From the NCBI GenBank assembly GCA_016721015.1, contig JADKJL010000001.1, forward strand, positions 372,001 through 436,000: DNA of 64,000 nucleotides. Reading direction: 5' to 3'. Position 1 is the stretch's first letter; each line of letters begins with the position of its first letter. Made by a program: the position numbers and the translations under genes. The DNA is from Lysobacterales bacterium. Its GTDB lineage: Bacteria > Pseudomonadota > Gammaproteobacteria > Xanthomonadales > Rhodanobacteraceae. Under the pieces are notes generated by a model. That model was not told the DNA's origin, ran no database searches, and saw nothing but the letters and a program-made list of their open reading frames with translations. This document shows, piece after piece, positions 35,600 to 45,857 of the stretch.

Positions 35600-38341
35600 A
35601 TGCCCGAATACCAGCGTGCAGAAGCGCTTGCCGGATTCGATATCAGTGAAGCGGAGCGTAGCGAATTGTCCGGATTGCTGGCGGCCGATGCGATGCCGGA
35701 CACTCGCCTGGCTGCACACATCGTTTATGCCGCAGAGCAGACGCTTGCATCGCCGCCGCTCCAGGAACGGCTGGGGCCGTGGCGCATCATTCGCGAAATT
35801 GGCGTGGGCGGAATGGGCACCGTGTTTCTCGCCAAGCGCGACGACGGGACATTTCAGAAGCAGGTCGCAATCAAGCTCCTGCGCGGTTTTCCTACCGACG
35901 AAGGCCGGCGGCGCCTGCGCCAGGAGCGAAGTGTGCTGGCCCAGCTCGACCATCCCTACATCGCCAGTCTGATCGATGGTGGCGAATCCGATGATGGCCA
36001 ACCCTATCTGGTCATGGAGTATGTGGAAGGTGCAACAGTCACCGCGCATGCAACGCGCCATGAATTGGATCTGGCAGCACGCATCGAGTTGATCGACCGG
36101 ATTGCGGAGGCTGTCAGCCATGCTCACCAGCGCCTGGTCATCCATCGCGACTTGAAGCCTGCAAACGTTGTGGTGCGTTCCGACGGCACCCCTAAACTAT
36201 TGGATTTTGGCGTTGCCAAACTGCTCGATATCAACCAGGAAAGTGAAGTGACCTCCACCCGTGTGTGGACGCCTGGATATGCGAGTCCAGAGCAGAAACT
36301 CGGATTGCCCGTGACCACTGCCACCGACGTTTTCGCGCTTGGTACGCTGATGCGCGAGTTGCTGAGTGGCAGGCGACCGGATGGAAGGCCATGCATCCCG
36401 TTCCTGGGTGCCGTTCGAATCGACGCGGACCTGTCAGGTGTCATCAACAAGGCAAGCGCCGATCAGGCAACCGAGCGCTACGCCAGTGTCGAAGCGCTTC
36501 GCGATGACCTGGCGCGCTGGCGCGAAGGTCGTCCATTACGCGCCACGCCCGATACGCGAGGGTATCGGGCACGCAAATTTCTGGGCAGACACCGTCGCGG
36601 CGCTCTGGCCTTGTTGCTGGTTGTGTTCGGCCTTGCATTTTTTGTCTGGCAACTGGCCGCCGAGCGCAACAACGCAGTGCGTGCCCAGCAAACGGCCAGT
36701 GCCGCCAGCATCGCCGCTCAGGGCTCGGCACGAGAGGCGCAACGACAACTGGAGCGGTCCCGCAAAGCCATCGAATTTTTGGCATCCATTTTCAGATCGG
36801 GTGACCCCGACCAAACCCTCGGTCGCACCATGACCGTGAGCGACTTGCTCGCCTCAGGCGAACGTCAAATCGAGAATCTGTCGGTTTCCAATGCTGATTT
36901 GCGCGGCGATTTCGCCGCCGTTTTGGCCCAGCTGTACTACAAGTTGGGCGATGCGCAATCCGCCTTGCGTATGCTGGACATGGCCACGATAGGTGTCATC
37001 GCCGATTCGCCGTCGACCGCATTGGAGCTTGCCCTGCGCCACGAAACGCGCATGGGCGTCTACCTGAGTACTGGCGACTTGGACCAGGCTACGCGCGCCG
37101 CGAACTCAGCTATTGCGTTGCGTGAGCGTTGGGCGCCTGAGAACATCCAGGCGCGCATCGCCAATCTATGGACGTTGGCTGAAATCGACAAAGCCAAGGG
37201 CGATCTTGCTGCGGCCGAACAACATGCGCATGAGGGCCTGGTCATCGCCGAGGCCACACAAGGGTATGAACCAATCTTGCTGGTCAACCTGCTCGGCGTG
37301 CTTGCCGATGCCGCCTTGCAGACAGGCAAGCCATCCGATGCGCTGGGTTTTGCCGAACGCATGGCGAACGAGATAGCCAGGACACCCGGCATCGAACGTT
37401 CACGGTTGGTCTGGACCTGGCAACTGCGTGCACGCGCACTACAGGCACTGGGACGAATGGCAGATGCCGAGCAGGCGTTGAACCAGGCGATTGCCGTGCA
37501 ATCCCGACTGATCGGCGACAGCGGGTTCTCGGCTGCCTACCTGATAAATGACCTGGGCATCCTGCAAGCTGGCATGGGGCAGTTCGAGCGCGCCTTGAGT
37601 TCGTATCAACGCTATGCAGATCTGATGCAAGCCTCGAGCTCACGCCAGCCCGGAGCGGACACCATGTTTCTGAACAATGTTTGTGACGCAAACAATGGCC
37701 TCGGTAACTACGCGCTTGCCCTTGAGCAGTGCACGCGCGCGGCGAATCTTATCCGGGCGCGGGCGCCAGCAGATGCAGCGGATCGGCTCGCAGTCGAAAG
37801 CCAATACGCACGTACTTTAGGACTCTCTGGCCAATATGATGCGAGCCTTGCGCTGTTTGATGACGTGATTGCTCGGTCGAGCGGGGCGTTCGGTGAAACT
37901 TCGATGCCGGTTGCAGTGGCCCGAATTCGTGCATCGCGAATTGCCTTGCTGGCTGGCGACCGCGCACGCGCATCGATAATCGGCGCGAAGGCCAAGAACT
38001 TCTTTTACAACGCATTCACCACACCTAGTCCCTGGCGCGGACGCGCTGCTCGACTGCTTGGCCAAATCGCACTCGATGAGAATCGGCTGGACGATGCTGC
38101 GCACGCATTCGACGATGCTGCGATCGAGTTCTCAGGCAGCCTCGCAGCGGAGCATCCGATTCATCTGCAGCTTGCCGCGGATCGCGCTGAGCTGGCTTTT
38201 CGGCGAGGCAATCGGAGCGCCGCACGCCAACAACTGGGTGAAGTCCTGCCCGCATTGCGTAAACTCACACGCCCCAGTGAAATTGATCGGGTTCGCAGTG
38301 AAGCCGTGGCGCTCAAGCTCGGCTTGCCCCAAGCGCAATGA
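35600..38341 (+). CDS. Membrane serine/threonine protein kinase with periplasmic TPR domain (copy 1)
   Basis: 913 aa. After a short N-terminal helix region comes a Hanks-type kinase (about 60-315) with all key residues: Gly loop GVGGMGTV (68-75), Lys92 in VAIK, HRDLKPAN (182-189, Asp184) and DFG (202-204). One transmembrane helix follows (about 334-353), then an extracytoplasmic region of about 550 residues made of TPR-like helix pairs. It should sense something outside and phosphorylate targets inside, most likely the ECF sigma factor encoded immediately upstream. ATG 35600 is the first usable start in frame, but kinase-like residues (IERFAQLLD) continue upstream in the same frame, so the true start may be a non-standard codon just before it. 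An exported protein gene follows after 100 bases. Confidence 0.92.
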   Translation: MPEYQRAEALAGFDISEAERSELSGLLAADAMPDTRLAAHIVYAAEQTLASPPLQERLGPWRIIREIGVGGMGTVFLAKRDDGTFQKQVAIKLLRGFPTDEGRRRLRQERSVLAQLDHPYIASLIDGGESDDGQPYLVMEYVEGATVTAHATRHELDLAARIELIDRIAEAVSHAHQRLVIHRDLKPANVVVRSDGTPKLLDFGVAKLLDINQESEVTSTRVWTPGYASPEQKLGLPVTTATDVFALGTLMRELLSGRRPDGRPCIPFLGAVRIDADLSGVINKASADQATERYASVEALRDDLARWREGRPLRATPDTRGYRARKFLGRHRRGALALLLVVFGLAFFVWQLAAERNNAVRAQQTASAASIAAQGSAREAQRQLERSRKAIEFLASIFRSGDPDQTLGRTMTVSDLLASGERQIENLSVSNADLRGDFAAVLAQLYYKLGDAQSALRMLDMATIGVIADSPSTALELALRHETRMGVYLSTGDLDQATRAANSAIALRERWAPENIQARIANLWTLAEIDKAKGDLAAAEQHAHEGLVIAEATQGYEPILLVNLLGVLADAALQTGKPSDALGFAERMANEIARTPGIERSRLVWTWQLRARALQALGRMADAEQALNQAIAVQSRLIGDSGFSAAYLINDLGILQAGMGQFERALSSYQRYADLMQASSSRQPGADTMFLNNVCDANNGLGNYALALEQCTRAANLIRARAPADAADRLAVESQYARTLGLSGQYDASLALFDDVIARSSGAFGETSMPVAVARIRASRIALLAGDRARASIIGAKAKNFFYNAFTTPSPWRGRAARLLGQIALDENRLDDAAHAFDDAAIEFSGSLAAEHPIHLQLAADRAELAFRRGNRSAARQQLGEVLPALRKLTRPSEIDRVRSEAVALKLGLPQAQ

Positions 38342-38441
38342 GCGCGGCTGATCCGATGCGCAGTCATTGATCGGAAAGATCGGTGATAGCCCACGCCACC
38401 GGATGACGTAAGAAGCGCAGACCGAACCCGGAGTCTGCCTC

Positions 38442-39758
38442 ATGAATTCTTGTTCACGCGTCATCCTTGGCGCCGCAATTGTCCTGCTAGGCCAAGCAGC
38501 CTACGCGCAGCAATATGTGTTCCTTCGCGTCCTCGGCCCGCCTGCCTCACCAGGCGGCCCAGGGGTGCAAACCAACACCGCCCTGACACAACCGGCTCTT
38601 TCGATCGACGGAAGCACACTCGTGTTTCGCGCAAACGGTAGCAACTTCACCCCGGGCGTCAGTGGCCCCCAGATACTCGCCTATGACATTTTCACGGGTG
38701 CGATCAGCGTCGCGAGTACCACACCAGCGGGTCAGCCTTCGGCACCCGGCACGAGCAATGACCGACCCGTGGTTTCCACCGATGGTCGCTTTGTCGCGTT
38801 CGAGACCAACTCCAGCAGCTACATAGGCAGCGTTCCTGGTGTCCATATCGTGCGAGTCGACCAGCTGACCCATGCATTCAAGCTGGTTGATCTGAACGCT
38901 ACGGGTGCACTTCCGACAGCCACCATATCCAGACTCGGTGGGATATCCGGCGACGGGCGCTATGTGGTCTTCACCTCCAATGCTTCCAGCCTTGTCGCCG
39001 GCGATCCCGCCAACAACACCAACAGCGTGTTTGTGCGCGATCTGCTCGCCGATGTCACCCGGCGCACTGACGTCAGTTCTGCGGGCGTTGTCGGCAATGG
39101 CGGTGCGTTCGGCGAGTTGCCATCCATCAGTGCCGATGGCCGATTTGTGGCATTTTCCTCAACTGCCACCAACCTGGTTGGTGGCGGGCCATTTGGTGGA
39201 TCCCAGCGCATCTATCTGCGCGACCTCAACTTCAACACGACAACGCGCGTTGGCATTGGTCCTGGAAACATCGATCTGAGCGGTGCAGGCAATGCGGCCA
39301 TCTCCGCAGACGGCCAGAACATCATCTTTCGATCCAGTGCGGGTGGCGGCAGCGCTACGCAGATGTGGTCTCGACAGTTGTCCAACCCGTTTGCCGTTGC
39401 AGTGCCCGCCGCTCCAAACATGGGGTTATGTGATAGAGCGCGCATGGCAAGTACGGGAATCGCAATTGTGCAATGCCGTAACAGCAGTGCCGCTCAGCCG
39501 CGACAAGCCTTCGCATGGTCATTGCAAAGTGCCGGTCTGGCGCCGGAACTGATCAGTGGCAGCGATCCGGCGAACACCATTCCAGGCAACGGCAATTCCG
39601 GTGAGGGTCTCGATATCAGTGGTGGAGCCGAAGTGTTTGCTTTCGAGTCTGTCGCCAGCGATCTCGTCGCATCCGATACCAATGGTGTAAGTGACATCTT
39701 TCTTTATGTGCAGATCGCATCAGCGGACACGGTGTTCGCAGATGGGTTCGATCCATGA
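38442..39758 (+). CDS. Exported PD40 beta-propeller protein with C-terminal GFE-type tag
   Basis: 438 aa with a signal peptide (about 1-22, ending AAYAQ). The body consists of WD40-like (PD40/TolB-type) blades, recognisable from repeated ISADGRFVAFSS / ISGDGRYVVFTS / ISADGQNIIFRS motifs spaced about 60-70 residues, each followed by IYLRDL or VFVRDL. The protein ends with DTVFADGFDP. The same short ending occurs on otherwise unrelated exported proteins in this window. It lies directly downstream of the kinase gene on the same strand and is a candidate target or partner of that module. No enzyme residues are seen; a binding or surface role is likely. Confidence 0.82.
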   Translation: MNSCSRVILGAAIVLLGQAAYAQQYVFLRVLGPPASPGGPGVQTNTALTQPALSIDGSTLVFRANGSNFTPGVSGPQILAYDIFTGAISVASTTPAGQPSAPGTSNDRPVVSTDGRFVAFETNSSSYIGSVPGVHIVRVDQLTHAFKLVDLNATGALPTATISRLGGISGDGRYVVFTSNASSLVAGDPANNTNSVFVRDLLADVTRRTDVSSAGVVGNGGAFGELPSISADGRFVAFSSTATNLVGGGPFGGSQRIYLRDLNFNTTTRVGIGPGNIDLSGAGNAAISADGQNIIFRSSAGGGSATQMWSRQLSNPFAVAVPAAPNMGLCDRARMASTGIAIVQCRNSSAAQPRQAFAWSLQSAGLAPELISGSDPANTIPGNGNSGEGLDISGGAEVFAFESVASDLVASDTNGVSDIFLYVQIASADTVFADGFDP

Positions 39759-39853
39759 GTATGGAGTCGAGATGACCAATGATCGGTGACAAGACTGCAG
39801 AAGCAACAGCGCCTGTGTTTTTTGACTGGAATGCCCGGAGACTGCAAATACCC

Positions 39854-42295
39854 ATGATTACAAATTACAGAATACGCGCACTCGCCGTACTGACTCTGGG
39901 GTTCGTCGGCGCATGGCTGAACACGGCGACTGCACAGCAATTTCAACTCGACAGCGGCTTTGGCAATGGTGGCTCACTGACCCTCGAAGCAGGTGTCGAT
40001 TGGAGCACGGGGTGGAATGATCGCAACGCGCATCTTCTTGCAATCAGCGCTGATTCCTGGGTAATCGGCGGCAGCTTCAGCAAATTTGTCAACCCCGACC
40101 TGCTCTACCAGCGCCGTATTGCGGACTTCAACGGCGCCTCGACAGATCTGCTCTCCAACTTCAGTTGGGGTGTCGGGCCACCGCTGTCGATGGGCGGCAT
40201 CCTGGGCTATGACGACGGCAGCATTGGACTTGTCGGCACTGGAAATCCCGGTGGCGGCGCGGTCACCAGTGTGCATCAGGCGCGCACCCTCCTGAATTCC
40301 GGAAGCGCATACAGCAATTGTGCGGGCGGCTTCCAGGCCAATGCGAGTTTCGGGCCGAACGCCCGCGATGAGGTGCGCAGTGCCTCGGGCGGCTGGTTTG
40401 TGCGCGGCGCACACACCACTGTGGCGGTGGGAACCACCCGGTTGGCCAATGGCGAATCGCGAGGATTGATCGCGCAGTTCCATCAGAACTGCTTGCCCGA
40501 CAGTGGCTTCGGCAGCGGCGGCGCGGTGCTGCTCGATGTCAATCCGTTCGTTGTCAACGCCCCTCCACGGGCCGTGCGCATCAACTCAATCTCGCGCTAC
40601 CTGAACGCGCAAGCACAGCCACGCCTCGTGGTGGCTGGTGGCGTGCGCTATGGACTGGACGCTGGTGCTGCGGGCGCCTGTTTCATCGCGATGTTCACGA
40701 CCGAAGGGACGCTCGATCCCAACTTTGATTTCGATGGCATACGCATTTACGATCCCCCGGTACAAGGCGGCGGAAACATTGCCTGCGATTTCAATACCGT
40801 GGTTCAAGTCGGGCAACCCCCGAATGCCGGAATTGCCACCATCGCGGACTGGAAACGCGTCAGCGCGGGCAGCACGGTTTATGAGGCAGCTCCAGTACGG
40901 TTCACATCCAGCGGAAGCTTGTTTGCGGATTGGTCGAACAACTATCGCATCGGCACGCTAACCGAGCGTGGGCCAAGCACATTGGCGATTCGCAGCGATC
41001 AAAAGTGGGTGTTTGGATCCTCGCTGCTGTCAGGACAGGCAGGCGGAATTCCCATGTCCTCGGGTGAGCTGCGCCTGCTGGATCCCGATTCAGGCCTCGG
41101 TCTCGGCATCGTCTCACTGCCGTGGAGTTTCAGCGACAACAGCGCTCAGGTATCGGAAATCCTGCCGTTGCGCAACAACGCAGTATTCGTCGTTGGCACT
41201 TCAGGCAGCGGGCGCTTCGGTCATTCGCGTCTGCATGTGGCGCGCTACAGCGACGGTCGGGTCGCTCTAGCTGTCAGCGTTACCGGCACGGGCGATGGCA
41301 GTATTACCAGCACACCTCCAGCGATCAACTGCACACGTGGCGGCGGCACCTGCGAGGCGCTCCTGGATCCAGGCACCACCGTCACACTCAGCGCAAATCC
41401 GGTTGCCGGCTCGGTGTTCACCGGCTGGTCCGGCGCGGCGGTCGCATGCAATGTGAACTTGAGTTGCACGATATCCATTGCCCAGGCGACCATCGTGGGT
41501 GCCCGATTCATGCCCCTGGTGGCGTTGACTGTGGCGAACAGTGGCAACGGCACGATCACCAGCAATCCGATCGGCATTGATTGCGGCAACCTTTGCATTG
41601 CGCAATTTGCCATGGGCAGTGTGGTGAGAATGACGGCTACCGCTGCGTCGGGGTTTGTTTTTTCGGGTTGGTCGGGCGCGGCGCAAGCCTGCGGCAACAA
41701 TGTGCTCTGCGACATCACAATTAACAACCCGGTGGTTGCCTCGGCAAGCTTTGTGCCGGCGGCTCAACAAGTAAGCATCAACCGCATCGGTAGTGGCCGC
41801 GTACTCAGTACGCCCGCCGGTATCGATTGCGGGGCCATGTGCAGCGCGGACTTCACAATCGGTTCGTCGATCACCCTGCACGCCTCGGATATCCAGGGCA
41901 GCGGGTTTCAGTTCCAATCGTGGTCCGGCGACGCCGCCGTTTGCGGCAGCAACCCCATGTGTACGTTGCTTGTCAGTCGCGCATTGAATATCACAGTCAC
42001 CTTCAGCCAGCAGCACCAACTTGTGCTGGCACGTGGTGGAACAGGTCAGGGCGTGGTGCTCAGCGATCCGGCCGGAATCAATTGCGGCGCGACATGCACG
42101 GCCGCGTTTCCCGCCTTCTCGACCGTCACGTTGACGGCAACGGCAAATAGCGGAAGCCGATTCTCGCACTGGACTGACGACATGGCTGTCTGCGCAGACA
42201 ATCCCATCTGCGCCGTATCGATGGATGCCAATCTGACCGGCTTCGCCATGTTTGAAAGTGTGACCGACCGCATCTTTGCAAGCGGGTTCGAATAG
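39854..42295 (+). CDS. Exported protein with delta-60-like and four InlB-type repeats and GFE tag
   Basis: 813 aa. A signal peptide (about 1-27, ending NTATAQ) is followed by an N-terminal beta-rich region (about 28-465) opening with FQLDSGFGNGGSL, a delta-60-repeat-like motif. Four tandem repeats of about 80 residues then follow (about 470-800), each with a G-x-G-x-I-x-S-x-P pattern, a Cys pair (I-D-C-G-x-x-C), F-x-x-W-S-G-x-A and A-C-x-x-N-x-x-C. These are divergent InlB B-repeat domains, with four cysteines each that probably form disulfides. The last residues are DRIFASGFE. The ATG at 39854 is preferred over one at 39779 because it gives a clean signal peptide. It follows the PD40 gene by 95 bases and is probably co-transcribed. 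A surface or adhesin role is inferred from the repeats. Confidence 0.82.
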   Translation: MITNYRIRALAVLTLGFVGAWLNTATAQQFQLDSGFGNGGSLTLEAGVDWSTGWNDRNAHLLAISADSWVIGGSFSKFVNPDLLYQRRIADFNGASTDLLSNFSWGVGPPLSMGGILGYDDGSIGLVGTGNPGGGAVTSVHQARTLLNSGSAYSNCAGGFQANASFGPNARDEVRSASGGWFVRGAHTTVAVGTTRLANGESRGLIAQFHQNCLPDSGFGSGGAVLLDVNPFVVNAPPRAVRINSISRYLNAQAQPRLVVAGGVRYGLDAGAAGACFIAMFTTEGTLDPNFDFDGIRIYDPPVQGGGNIACDFNTVVQVGQPPNAGIATIADWKRVSAGSTVYEAAPVRFTSSGSLFADWSNNYRIGTLTERGPSTLAIRSDQKWVFGSSLLSGQAGGIPMSSGELRLLDPDSGLGLGIVSLPWSFSDNSAQVSEILPLRNNAVFVVGTSGSGRFGHSRLHVARYSDGRVALAVSVTGTGDGSITSTPPAINCTRGGGTCEALLDPGTTVTLSANPVAGSVFTGWSGAAVACNVNLSCTISIAQATIVGARFMPLVALTVANSGNGTITSNPIGIDCGNLCIAQFAMGSVVRMTATAASGFVFSGWSGAAQACGNNVLCDITINNPVVASASFVPAAQQVSINRIGSGRVLSTPAGIDCGAMCSADFTIGSSITLHASDIQGSGFQFQSWSGDAAVCGSNPMCTLLVSRALNITVTFSQQHQLVLARGGTGQGVVLSDPAGINCGATCTAAFPAFSTVTLTATANSGSRFSHWTDDMAVCADNPICAVSMDANLTGFAMFESVTDRIFASGFE

Positions 42296-42379
42296 GGCAC
42301 ATCACGAAGGCATGTCGGTTGACGACTTGCCGATCAGAACCCTGGTATTTCGGGAACGAGTTCAACCGACTGCATTCGT

Positions 42380-42974
42380 TTATGGCAGCAATTCGAAGTT
42401 GCCAGGAAAGATGCGGTCCTGGTTTTCGTAGGCGCCGATATCGACAGAATTGTCATTGACGCGGGGTTTGCCGTCCAGATCGACCGTCGCCAGACTGACG
42501 CCGAGGCCGCTATTGATCAGCGGCGATGCCAGGCGGAGGCGGAAAAGTGACAGTGCCGGTTGAACCGCTGTACGTTGCATTGCGGATCTGGATGACGTCA
42601 CCCTTGCCGAAAGTCATCGGGAAATAACAGATTGACTTTGAGGGAGTACGATCGGGCGTGCGCCACGGTGAGTGCCATCGATCGATGGAAAGTTGCAACT
42701 TGAACAAAGCGAATGCGGTACCGACCAGATTGGCATCGAGAACGTCTACCGACACGCCATGCCAACCATCGAGGTGCATTTGTGGTGCTTGATCGTCGTG
42801 TCCATTGGCATCCCTTGATGACGGTCCGCGCGGAGGGCGAGGACTTCGTTGCAAGGATGGAAATGCCGGGAAGGGCCAAGAGCGAACGTGGCCGCCTGTC
42901 GGACTTGACTCGGCTGGGTTGCGAACCCGTCTTGACGGTTCACACTTTTGCCTTTCGTTGACCCATGGCACCAC
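42380..42974 (-). pseudogene. Remnant of a choice-of-anchor-Q beta-helix protein ending in a GFE-like tag
   Basis: On the minus strand the C-terminal end of a CSLREA/choice-of-anchor-Q type protein is readable: LRLASPLINSG followed by DLDGKPRVNDNSVDIGAYE, then DRIFPGNFELLP and a stop at 42380. The coding frame is broken. A segment that looks protein-like upstream (FGKGDVIQIRNATYSGSTG) is in a different frame, the shift falling near 42545, and further fragments at 42600-42970 alternate frames. No start codon or signal peptide is present. The region thus appears to be the decayed end of another exported beta-helix protein of the same kind as those at 46.6-50.7 kb. The bases 42975-43094 hold nothing I can identify. 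Confidence 0.55.
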
Positions 42975-43094
42975 GATGGGTCTGCAAACCGATTTTGTAT
43001 GTTCTCGCCCAGCCGAATTTCTGCCTCAACCGGCAAAGTCCGAGACGCTGCCAGCCAGTTTTGATCGATCGAGACTTTTTCGAATGTGCAGCAG

Positions 43095-45857
43095 CTACTT
43101 TTCAGCGTAGCGCATCAACTCACGGCGTTCGTCCGGGCTGGCGACCAGACCGCTGCGTTGCAACGCAGACTGCGCAAGTACGGCTGCGAGTTGCAGTTCT
43201 CCAGCCTGCGCGTGCAAGTGACAGCGCAAAAGGATCAAGGCAGCGTAGCGCTCCGCGATCTGTGGATTGTCGCTCCAACGATTGAGGAGATCATCAGCGA
43301 TCGCAGCCGCTTCGCGCCGATCAGGCGGACTCATTGCCAGTGCCTTCGCCAGCTCCAGGCTCCAGTCGAAATGGCCAAAATGATCGCGACCGTAGGTCAG
43401 CTCGATCAGGCGCACCGCCTCGCGCCACTGTGTTGCCGCACTGGCATAATCCTTTTGCTGTGCAATCGTTTGCGCAAGCCGAACCGCAATCAAGGCATTC
43501 TGATAAGCATCCGGCCCCAGCATTTTTCGGATCTCCACCGAGGCTTCGCGTTGCAAGCGCAGAGCCTCGACGTAGCGGCCCTGCATCGCCAGTGCAGTGC
43601 CGACCTGCGCTTCGGTAAACCAGACAATGCCGCTGCGCTGGTCACCGGCTTTTTTGCGCAACGCCAGTGATGCACGGTAGTCGGCCTCGGCGCGCTTGCC
43701 GTCGCCGAGTTCAATCCAGGTACTGCCGCGCGTGTTGAGGATTTGCGCGCGCGCGGCATCGTCTTCATTCTCCGGCAGCGCCTTCTCGGCTTGATCGAGC
43801 AGCTCGATGGCGCGCTGCCACGCACTGGCATCACGCTCGACCCCCGCCAGACGCACCAGCATCAGCGATACCGGTGCACTGGTCGGGCCAAACTGCTCGC
43901 GCGCAATGGCCACACCGCGCAAGAGTGTTTTCCGGGCGCCGTCAAGATCGCGGGTTCGGCGCATCACCTCCCCGAGGGTTTGCAGCGGCAGAACCAGACG
44001 CGCGTCTTGCTTGCCATACGTGGTCTCGATCGTCGCGACGGCCTTGTGCAGAGTATCGAGAGCCGCCGTGTCTCCGCGCAGCTGCTCCTGAATCGTGCCC
44101 AAGGTCGTCAGCGCGGTGATGCTTTCCGGATTCCCAGCACCAAATGTGCGCAGCAGGATTGCGTGGCTGTGCTCGGCCGAGCCGAGCGCTTCCTTGAATT
44201 TGCCGATCGCGACCAGGCTCATCGCGCGCCGAGTTTCCACGCGTGCCGCTTCGAGGCTGTCGGCACCGCGCAATTCCACCACGTTTTTCAGCGCGGTCGC
44301 GAATAAGCGTTCGGCATCGTCATGGTGCAACTCGCGCGTGGCCAGAGCGCCGCGGACTGCATTGATATCGGCTCCCAGCAACACATCGGAGGATTTCTGC
44401 GCGGCGTCGGCGGCGTGATCGAGAGTGACCCGCGCAGCATCCAACTCGCCCAGATTGAGCTGCGCTTCGCCGAGTACGCGCAGCAGCTGCGCAGTCGACT
44501 GCGCATCGTCGTGCAATTCGCGATCCACCCGGGCGACCGCGTCAGCGAGCACCGCTCGAGCGCTTCGCTGCGCGGTGGTGCCGCGACCGAGCGGATCCTG
44601 CTCGCGATACAGCGAGGCGAGAAATTCAGAAATGCGCTCGGCGCGTGCGAGCTCCCGCTTGGCCGACTCGGCTTCGTGCCGGGCATTGCGCGCCTGCTGG
44701 ATCGAAACCGTGGTGCCGATGATGAGAGCCAGCACCGCGAGCACACCGAGCAACAAGGCGAGTCGATTACGCCGCGCAAATCGCGCAAATCGATAGCGAC
44801 GCGACGGCACCCGCGCCAATACCGGCCGCGCTTCCAGGTTGCGTTCGATATCGGCCGAGAGTTCGGCTACTGAACCGTAGCGCGCTTCCGGTCGCGCGCG
44901 CATCGCCTGCGCCACGATCGCATCAAGATCACCGCGCAATGCACCGGCCGCATAGGGCAAGGCATCTGCGGCCAGGGCCGCTGTCTGACTGGGCCGCTGG
45001 GTTTCCTCGTCGTCGAGGCGAGCGAGCACTGCCGCGGCTCCGGCGCCTTGCCGCGTTGCCGGTAGCGCGCCGGCCAACAGGCGATAGAGCAGCAATCCAA
45101 GCGCGTAGACATCGGTTGCCGTCGACACCGGCTCGCCGCGCAATTGTTCCGGCGCGGCGTAGGATGGCGTCAACGCGCCGACCGTGTTGCCCTCGCCGGT
45201 TCCATCGAGCAGCTTGGCGATACCAAAATCGAGCAGCTTCGGTTCGCCATCGACATTGACCAGCACATTTGCGGGCTTCAGATCGCGATGCACGATCAGG
45301 TGACGATGGGCATGCTCGACTGCCGCGCAAACCTTGCCGAACAAGCGCAGGCGATCATGCAAGGATAGAGTTTGCTGCGCGCACCAGTCACTGATCGGCA
45401 CGCCTTCGACGTATTCAAGCACCAGCCATGGCGAGCCGGCAGCATCGACGCCGGCATCGATGAAGCGCGCGATATTCGGATGTTCGAGACGCGCCAACAA
45501 GCGCCGCTCGCTGAACAGGCGCTCGCGCACATCCGCCGTCTGCACGCGCACGCGCTTGATCGCGACGCGCTGTTCGACCACGTCGTCGGTGCGTTCGCCG
45601 AGCCAAACTTCGCCCATGCCGCCGCTGCCGATCAAGCGCAGCAATCGCCACGGGCCGAGTTGTCCCGGTGTGGCATCCGGCGCTCCATCCGACTCGAAAT
45701 TGCGATCGAAAACCTCGGCCACACGGGCGAGTTGCAGCAATCGCTTGAGGGTCGGATCGTCACCGAGTTCAAGCGGAATCGAGGCCGGATCAACCGGCTC
45801 GCCGGCACTGATCCGTGCGATCAGATCCTGCAGCGAATTCTCAGTCGGCGTCTGCAT
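43095..45857 (-). CDS. Membrane serine/threonine protein kinase with periplasmic TPR domain (copy 2)
   Basis: 920 aa with the same overall layout as the kinase at 35.6 kb. The Hanks-type kinase domain spans about 68-345 (Gly loop GSGGMGEV 77-84, Lys101 in VAIKR, HRDLKPAN 190-197, DFG 210-212). A basic stretch, one transmembrane helix (about 365-386) and a large extracytoplasmic TPR-like domain (about 400-920) follow. The sequence is only moderately similar to copy 1, so this is not a recent duplication. Its start overlaps the upstream sigma gene by 17 bases, indicating translational coupling. It converges on the gene cluster at 38-42 kb, the mirror image of copy 1. Confidence 0.93.
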   Translation of the reverse strand: MQTPTENSLQDLIARISAGEPVDPASIPLELGDDPTLKRLLQLARVAEVFDRNFESDGAPDATPGQLGPWRLLRLIGSGGMGEVWLGERTDDVVEQRVAIKRVRVQTADVRERLFSERRLLARLEHPNIARFIDAGVDAAGSPWLVLEYVEGVPISDWCAQQTLSLHDRLRLFGKVCAAVEHAHRHLIVHRDLKPANVLVNVDGEPKLLDFGIAKLLDGTGEGNTVGALTPSYAAPEQLRGEPVSTATDVYALGLLLYRLLAGALPATRQGAGAAAVLARLDDEETQRPSQTAALAADALPYAAGALRGDLDAIVAQAMRARPEARYGSVAELSADIERNLEARPVLARVPSRRYRFARFARRNRLALLLGVLAVLALIIGTTVSIQQARNARHEAESAKRELARAERISEFLASLYREQDPLGRGTTAQRSARAVLADAVARVDRELHDDAQSTAQLLRVLGEAQLNLGELDAARVTLDHAADAAQKSSDVLLGADINAVRGALATRELHHDDAERLFATALKNVVELRGADSLEAARVETRRAMSLVAIGKFKEALGSAEHSHAILLRTFGAGNPESITALTTLGTIQEQLRGDTAALDTLHKAVATIETTYGKQDARLVLPLQTLGEVMRRTRDLDGARKTLLRGVAIAREQFGPTSAPVSLMLVRLAGVERDASAWQRAIELLDQAEKALPENEDDAARAQILNTRGSTWIELGDGKRAEADYRASLALRKKAGDQRSGIVWFTEAQVGTALAMQGRYVEALRLQREASVEIRKMLGPDAYQNALIAVRLAQTIAQQKDYASAATQWREAVRLIELTYGRDHFGHFDWSLELAKALAMSPPDRREAAAIADDLLNRWSDNPQIAERYAALILLRCHLHAQAGELQLAAVLAQSALQRSGLVASPDERRELMRYAEK

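Noticed and set aside
42510..42974. Intact small gene on the minus strand
   Set aside because: Protein-like fragments continue in other frames and no start or signal peptide is present; a decayed gene explains it better.
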